64,000 bases of DNA, from assembly GCF_013369485.1 (NCBI RefSeq), contig NZ_JABWEB010000005.1, positions 62,001 to 126,000 of the forward strand, given 5' to 3'. Below are positions 61,918-64,000 of the stretch, piece after piece. A program made the translations under genes and the position numbers. Numbering within the stretch: the stretch's first letter is position 1; the number at the start of each line of letters is the position of its first letter. The stretch is from Massilia sp. BJB1822. GTDB lineage: Bacteria > Pseudomonadota > Gammaproteobacteria > Burkholderiales > Burkholderiaceae_D. The notes beneath the pieces were generated by a model, which saw nothing but the letters and a program-made list of their open reading frames with translations, was not told the DNA's origin and did no database searches.

Positions 61918-62367
61918 ATGAAAAAACTGATTTCGATGACTGCTGTTCTGGCCCTGTCGGCCGCCGCCATGCTGCCGGCGCAAGCGCGCGACACCAAGCT
62001 GACCTTCCCGATCGCCGCCGCCATGGCCGACAACGATGCACAAGGCCGCCTGGGCGACTCCGTCAAGTTCTACTTCGGCGACCAGCCGCACCCGAAAGTG
62101 CTGGAAACCCTGAGCACCGACAAGACCAGCCAGAAAACCAATAGCGTGGGCAAGAGCCCTGACCGCGCCTGCAACTGGGCCTTCCTGTCGGCCATGCTGC
62201 AGCTGCAGAAGCGCGCCAACGCCCTGGGCGCGAATGCGGTGATCAACATCGTCAGCAACTACAACAACCAGCCTTGGTCCAGCGCTACCGAGTATGAGTG
62301 CCATGACGGCGCGATCATGAGCGGCGTGGCGCTGAAGGGCGAATTCGTCCGCATCGAAGCCAAGTAA
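61918..62367 (+). CDS. small exported protein of the group often mislabelled excinuclease subunit
   Basis: A 149-residue protein with a signal peptide (about residues 1-22, ending AQA) and a compact domain ending ANALGANAVINIVSNYNNQPW...ECHDGAIMSGVALKGEFVRI. Similar proteins recur near APE and other envelope loci and are often labelled excinuclease by error; there is no ATPase motif. GAGGAAAACAAG precedes the ATG. Location is periplasmic or surface; function unknown. Confidence 0.68.
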   Translation: MKKLISMTAVLALSAAAMLPAQARDTKLTFPIAAAMADNDAQGRLGDSVKFYFGDQPHPKVLETLSTDKTSQKTNSVGKSPDRACNWAFLSAMLQLQKRANALGANAVINIVSNYNNQPWSSATEYECHDGAIMSGVALKGEFVRIEAK

Positions 62368-62372
62368 TCCGC

Positions 62373-62990
62373 ATGGCTGCCGCTGCCCAGGCGGCCGTCT
62401 GGCTGCTGGACGCGGCCGGACTGGCCGCTGCCGACCCCGGCCCCTGGCTGGCCCGTCTCGGCGCCGGCGAGCGGCAGCGCTATCAGCGCTTCATCCGCGA
62501 GGAGCGGCGGCGCCAGTTCCTGCTGGGCCGCATGCTGCTGCGCCAGGCCGCGTGCGCGCTGCTTGGCCTGCCGCTGGATGCCTTCACGGTGGAAGAACGC
62601 ATCGGCCAGGCACCCTTGCTGCAACTGGCCGGCGGCGCTGCCGCACCGTATTTCAGCCTGTCCCATAGCGGGCCTTGGATTGCCTGCGCCATCAGCCGCG
62701 ACACCCCTCTGGGCCTGGATATCGAACGCATCGATCCGACGCGCGACCTGGCGGCCTTGGCGCAGCAAGCTTTCAGCGCGCAGGAAAGCGCCGCGTTCCT
62801 GGCCTTGCCCGAACCGCGCCGCAGCGCCGCCTTCTTTTCGCTGTGGAGCCAGCGCGAGGCCGAATACAAGCTGGGCCAGCCGGCCAGCGCCCCCCACTGC
62901 CATTTCCTGCCCCACCCCCAGCTCTCCATCGCCGTGTGTGCGGCCGTGCCGCTGGCGCCCGCGCTGCACGCCATCGCCGCACTGGATTGA
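62373..62990 (+). CDS. 4'-phosphopantetheinyl transferase (Sfp/HetI superfamily)
   Basis: A 205-residue enzyme that converts apo-ACPs to holo form using coenzyme A. The P-pantetheinyl signature is intact: FSLSHSGPWIACAIS, GLDIERID with the Mg-binding Asp and Glu, and WSQREAEYKL. It should activate the two APE carrier proteins. It starts 5 bp after the preceding stop and is the last gene of the + strand operon. Confidence 0.92.
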   Translation: MAAAAQAAVWLLDAAGLAAADPGPWLARLGAGERQRYQRFIREERRRQFLLGRMLLRQAACALLGLPLDAFTVEERIGQAPLLQLAGGAAAPYFSLSHSGPWIACAISRDTPLGLDIERIDPTRDLAALAQQAFSAQESAAFLALPEPRRSAAFFSLWSQREAEYKLGQPASAPHCHFLPHPQLSIAVCAAVPLAPALHAIAALD

Positions 62991-62996
62991 AGCCGC

Positions 62997-63926
62997 CTAA
63001 GGCAGTTTGACCGTGACGCTGCGGAAGCTCATGGCGGCCGGATTGCAATTCCCGCCGTCATCGCTCAATAGCACGAACTTATTGCTGTTCGGGATGGCGA
63101 ATACCGCCTCCGGCGACAAGCCTTCCAATCCTTCCACCGCCAGCTTGCGCGGCAGTTCGCCGCTCTTGCCGGACCAGCGGTATAAGGCAAAGCCACCCTT
63201 GTCGCCGCTGGGGCCAGCCACGATCAGATAGCCGGTGCCGGCCGGTTCGATGCTGCGTATGCCCAGCCCATTCAATTCCAGTTCGATCGCCTCGCCGAAG
63301 CGGGCCACCGCATGCTTGGCATCGGCTATCAGTTCAGCGGGATTGAGCAGCGGCACCAGCAGGGCGCGGCCGCGCGGCAGCGGATTGCGGAAGCCGATCA
63401 GCAAGCTATGTTCGGGCGTGGCTGTCAGCCCTTCGATATTCAGGCCGCCTTCTTCTTCCGGCTTTTTGCCGGAGGCTTCCTTCAGTCCGTATTTTTGCGC
63501 CAGCGGCGTTTTCAGCAGGTCGTCCAGCAGGCGGGTATACGGCTGGCCTTCGGGCCGCAGCGGTTGCTGGCTGGTGTCGATGGCGAAGAAGCGGTGGCGC
63601 TCGGGTTTCAGCTCGCCTTTTTTGCTGAGGCTATGGGAGGAAATCCAGTAGATGCGCTGACCGATGGTGGCCGAGCCTTCCAGATCCGATTTTTTCGCCT
63701 TGAGGAAGCTTTCCAGTTCCAGCTTGCCGAGGGGCTGGGCGTTCTCGCGCTCATACAGCAGCAGGGTATTCGATTCGTCGCTGGCGACGATGAAGCGCTT
63801 GGCGCTCAGCGCGGCGGCGGCAGACGCTTCGCACATGCCTTGATAGACGAAGGGCTCGGAGCCGGCCGCCGGCAGGGCCAGGCACGGTACCGCGGCAGCG
63901 GCGCAAAGACGGGGCAGGATGGCCAT
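62997..63926 (-). CDS. exported DUF3616 protein
   Basis: A 309-residue protein with a signal peptide (about residues 1-22, ending AAG) and a DUF3616 beta-propeller-like domain (RFIVASDESNTLLLYER, LEGSATIGQRIYWISSHS, GGLNIEGLTATPEHSLLIGFRNP, FVLLSDDGGN). The two motifs with Asp/Glu clusters may bind a metal ion. Function unknown. It converges on the phosphopantetheinyl transferase with 6 bp between stops. The remaining 74 bp to the window end show nothing recognisable. Confidence 0.82.
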   Translation of the reverse strand: MAILPRLCAAAAVPCLALPAAGSEPFVYQGMCEASAAAALSAKRFIVASDESNTLLLYERENAQPLGKLELESFLKAKKSDLEGSATIGQRIYWISSHSLSKKGELKPERHRFFAIDTSQQPLRPEGQPYTRLLDDLLKTPLAQKYGLKEASGKKPEEEGGLNIEGLTATPEHSLLIGFRNPLPRGRALLVPLLNPAELIADAKHAVARFGEAIELELNGLGIRSIEPAGTGYLIVAGPSGDKGGFALYRWSGKSGELPRKLAVEGLEGLSPEAVFAIPNSNKFVLLSDDGGNCNPAAMSFRSVTVKLP

Positions 63927-64000
63927 CTCGCTCTCCCTAGAGGATAAAGCCCTACTCTACTATGTGCGGCGGGGCAGGGCGCGGCATGGCCGGAAATGAA

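Noticed and set aside
61918..62367. Excinuclease ABC subunit A function
   Set aside because: Similar proteins carry that label in databases, but this one is a 149-residue exported protein without Walker or zinc-finger motifs.

Overview
The window is GC-rich, densely coding DNA that looks like a chromosome segment of a betaproteobacterium, most likely Oxalobacteraceae (Massilia/Duganella/Janthinobacterium type). This is inferred from the TctDE-linked Bug/TctC receptor, the PEP-CTERM protein, the two-partner secretion locus with a FecR neighbour, and an aryl polyene cluster of betaproteobacterial style. No rRNA, tRNA, CRISPR array, insertion sequence or prophage was seen.

Layout. 1-3.4 kb: the end of a GAF/HD-GYP phosphodiesterase overlapping a CHASE2 adenylate cyclase. 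3.5-12.4 kb: a two-partner secretion locus, with a stand-alone C-terminal barrel fragment of a TpsB, a full TpsB, a giant TpsA and a FecR-domain protein. 12.4-15.1 kb: copA-cueR behind a CueR-type promoter; a second CueR-type promoter drives copZ at 21.8 kb. 15.1-17.5 kb: a cobalamin riboswitch and TonB-dependent receptor. 17.5-29.5 kb: housekeeping and accessory genes (TSUP transporter, PEP-CTERM protein, azoreductase with a divergent LysR regulator, GST, haloalkane dehalogenase, DUF4349 lipoprotein, PhoH, peroxiredoxin, alaA-hom).

29.5-38.5 kb is rich in signalling, with three two-component systems. The first is glrK-qseG-glrR. Just downstream of glrR lies a complete sigma-54 control region: two sites matching the GlrR consensus TGTC-N10-GACA, an IHF-type site and a -24/-12 promoter, all pointing at a small BON-domain gene. 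I consider this the most informative non-coding signal in the window. The others are a NarL-type pair next to tonB and a TctD/TctE pair. 38.6-44.7 kb: the likely target of TctDE, an uptake operon of porin, TctC-type receptor and a complete Fe-type ABC transporter with its own receptor.

45.0-63.0 kb: an 18-gene aryl polyene (APE) pigment operon on the + strand, largely joined by 4-8 bp overlaps: starter supply (ammonia-lyase, AMP ligase), type II polyketide elongation (two ACPs, two ketosynthases, chain-length factor, ketoreductase, two dehydratases), tailoring (methyltransferase, glycosyltransferase, two acyltransferases, thioesterase) and envelope export (LolA-like, MMPL, DUF3261 lipoprotein). 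Two small envelope proteins and a phosphopantetheinyl transferase follow. It is preceded by the only long gene-free, AT-rich stretch in the window. The last gene is a convergent DUF3616 protein.
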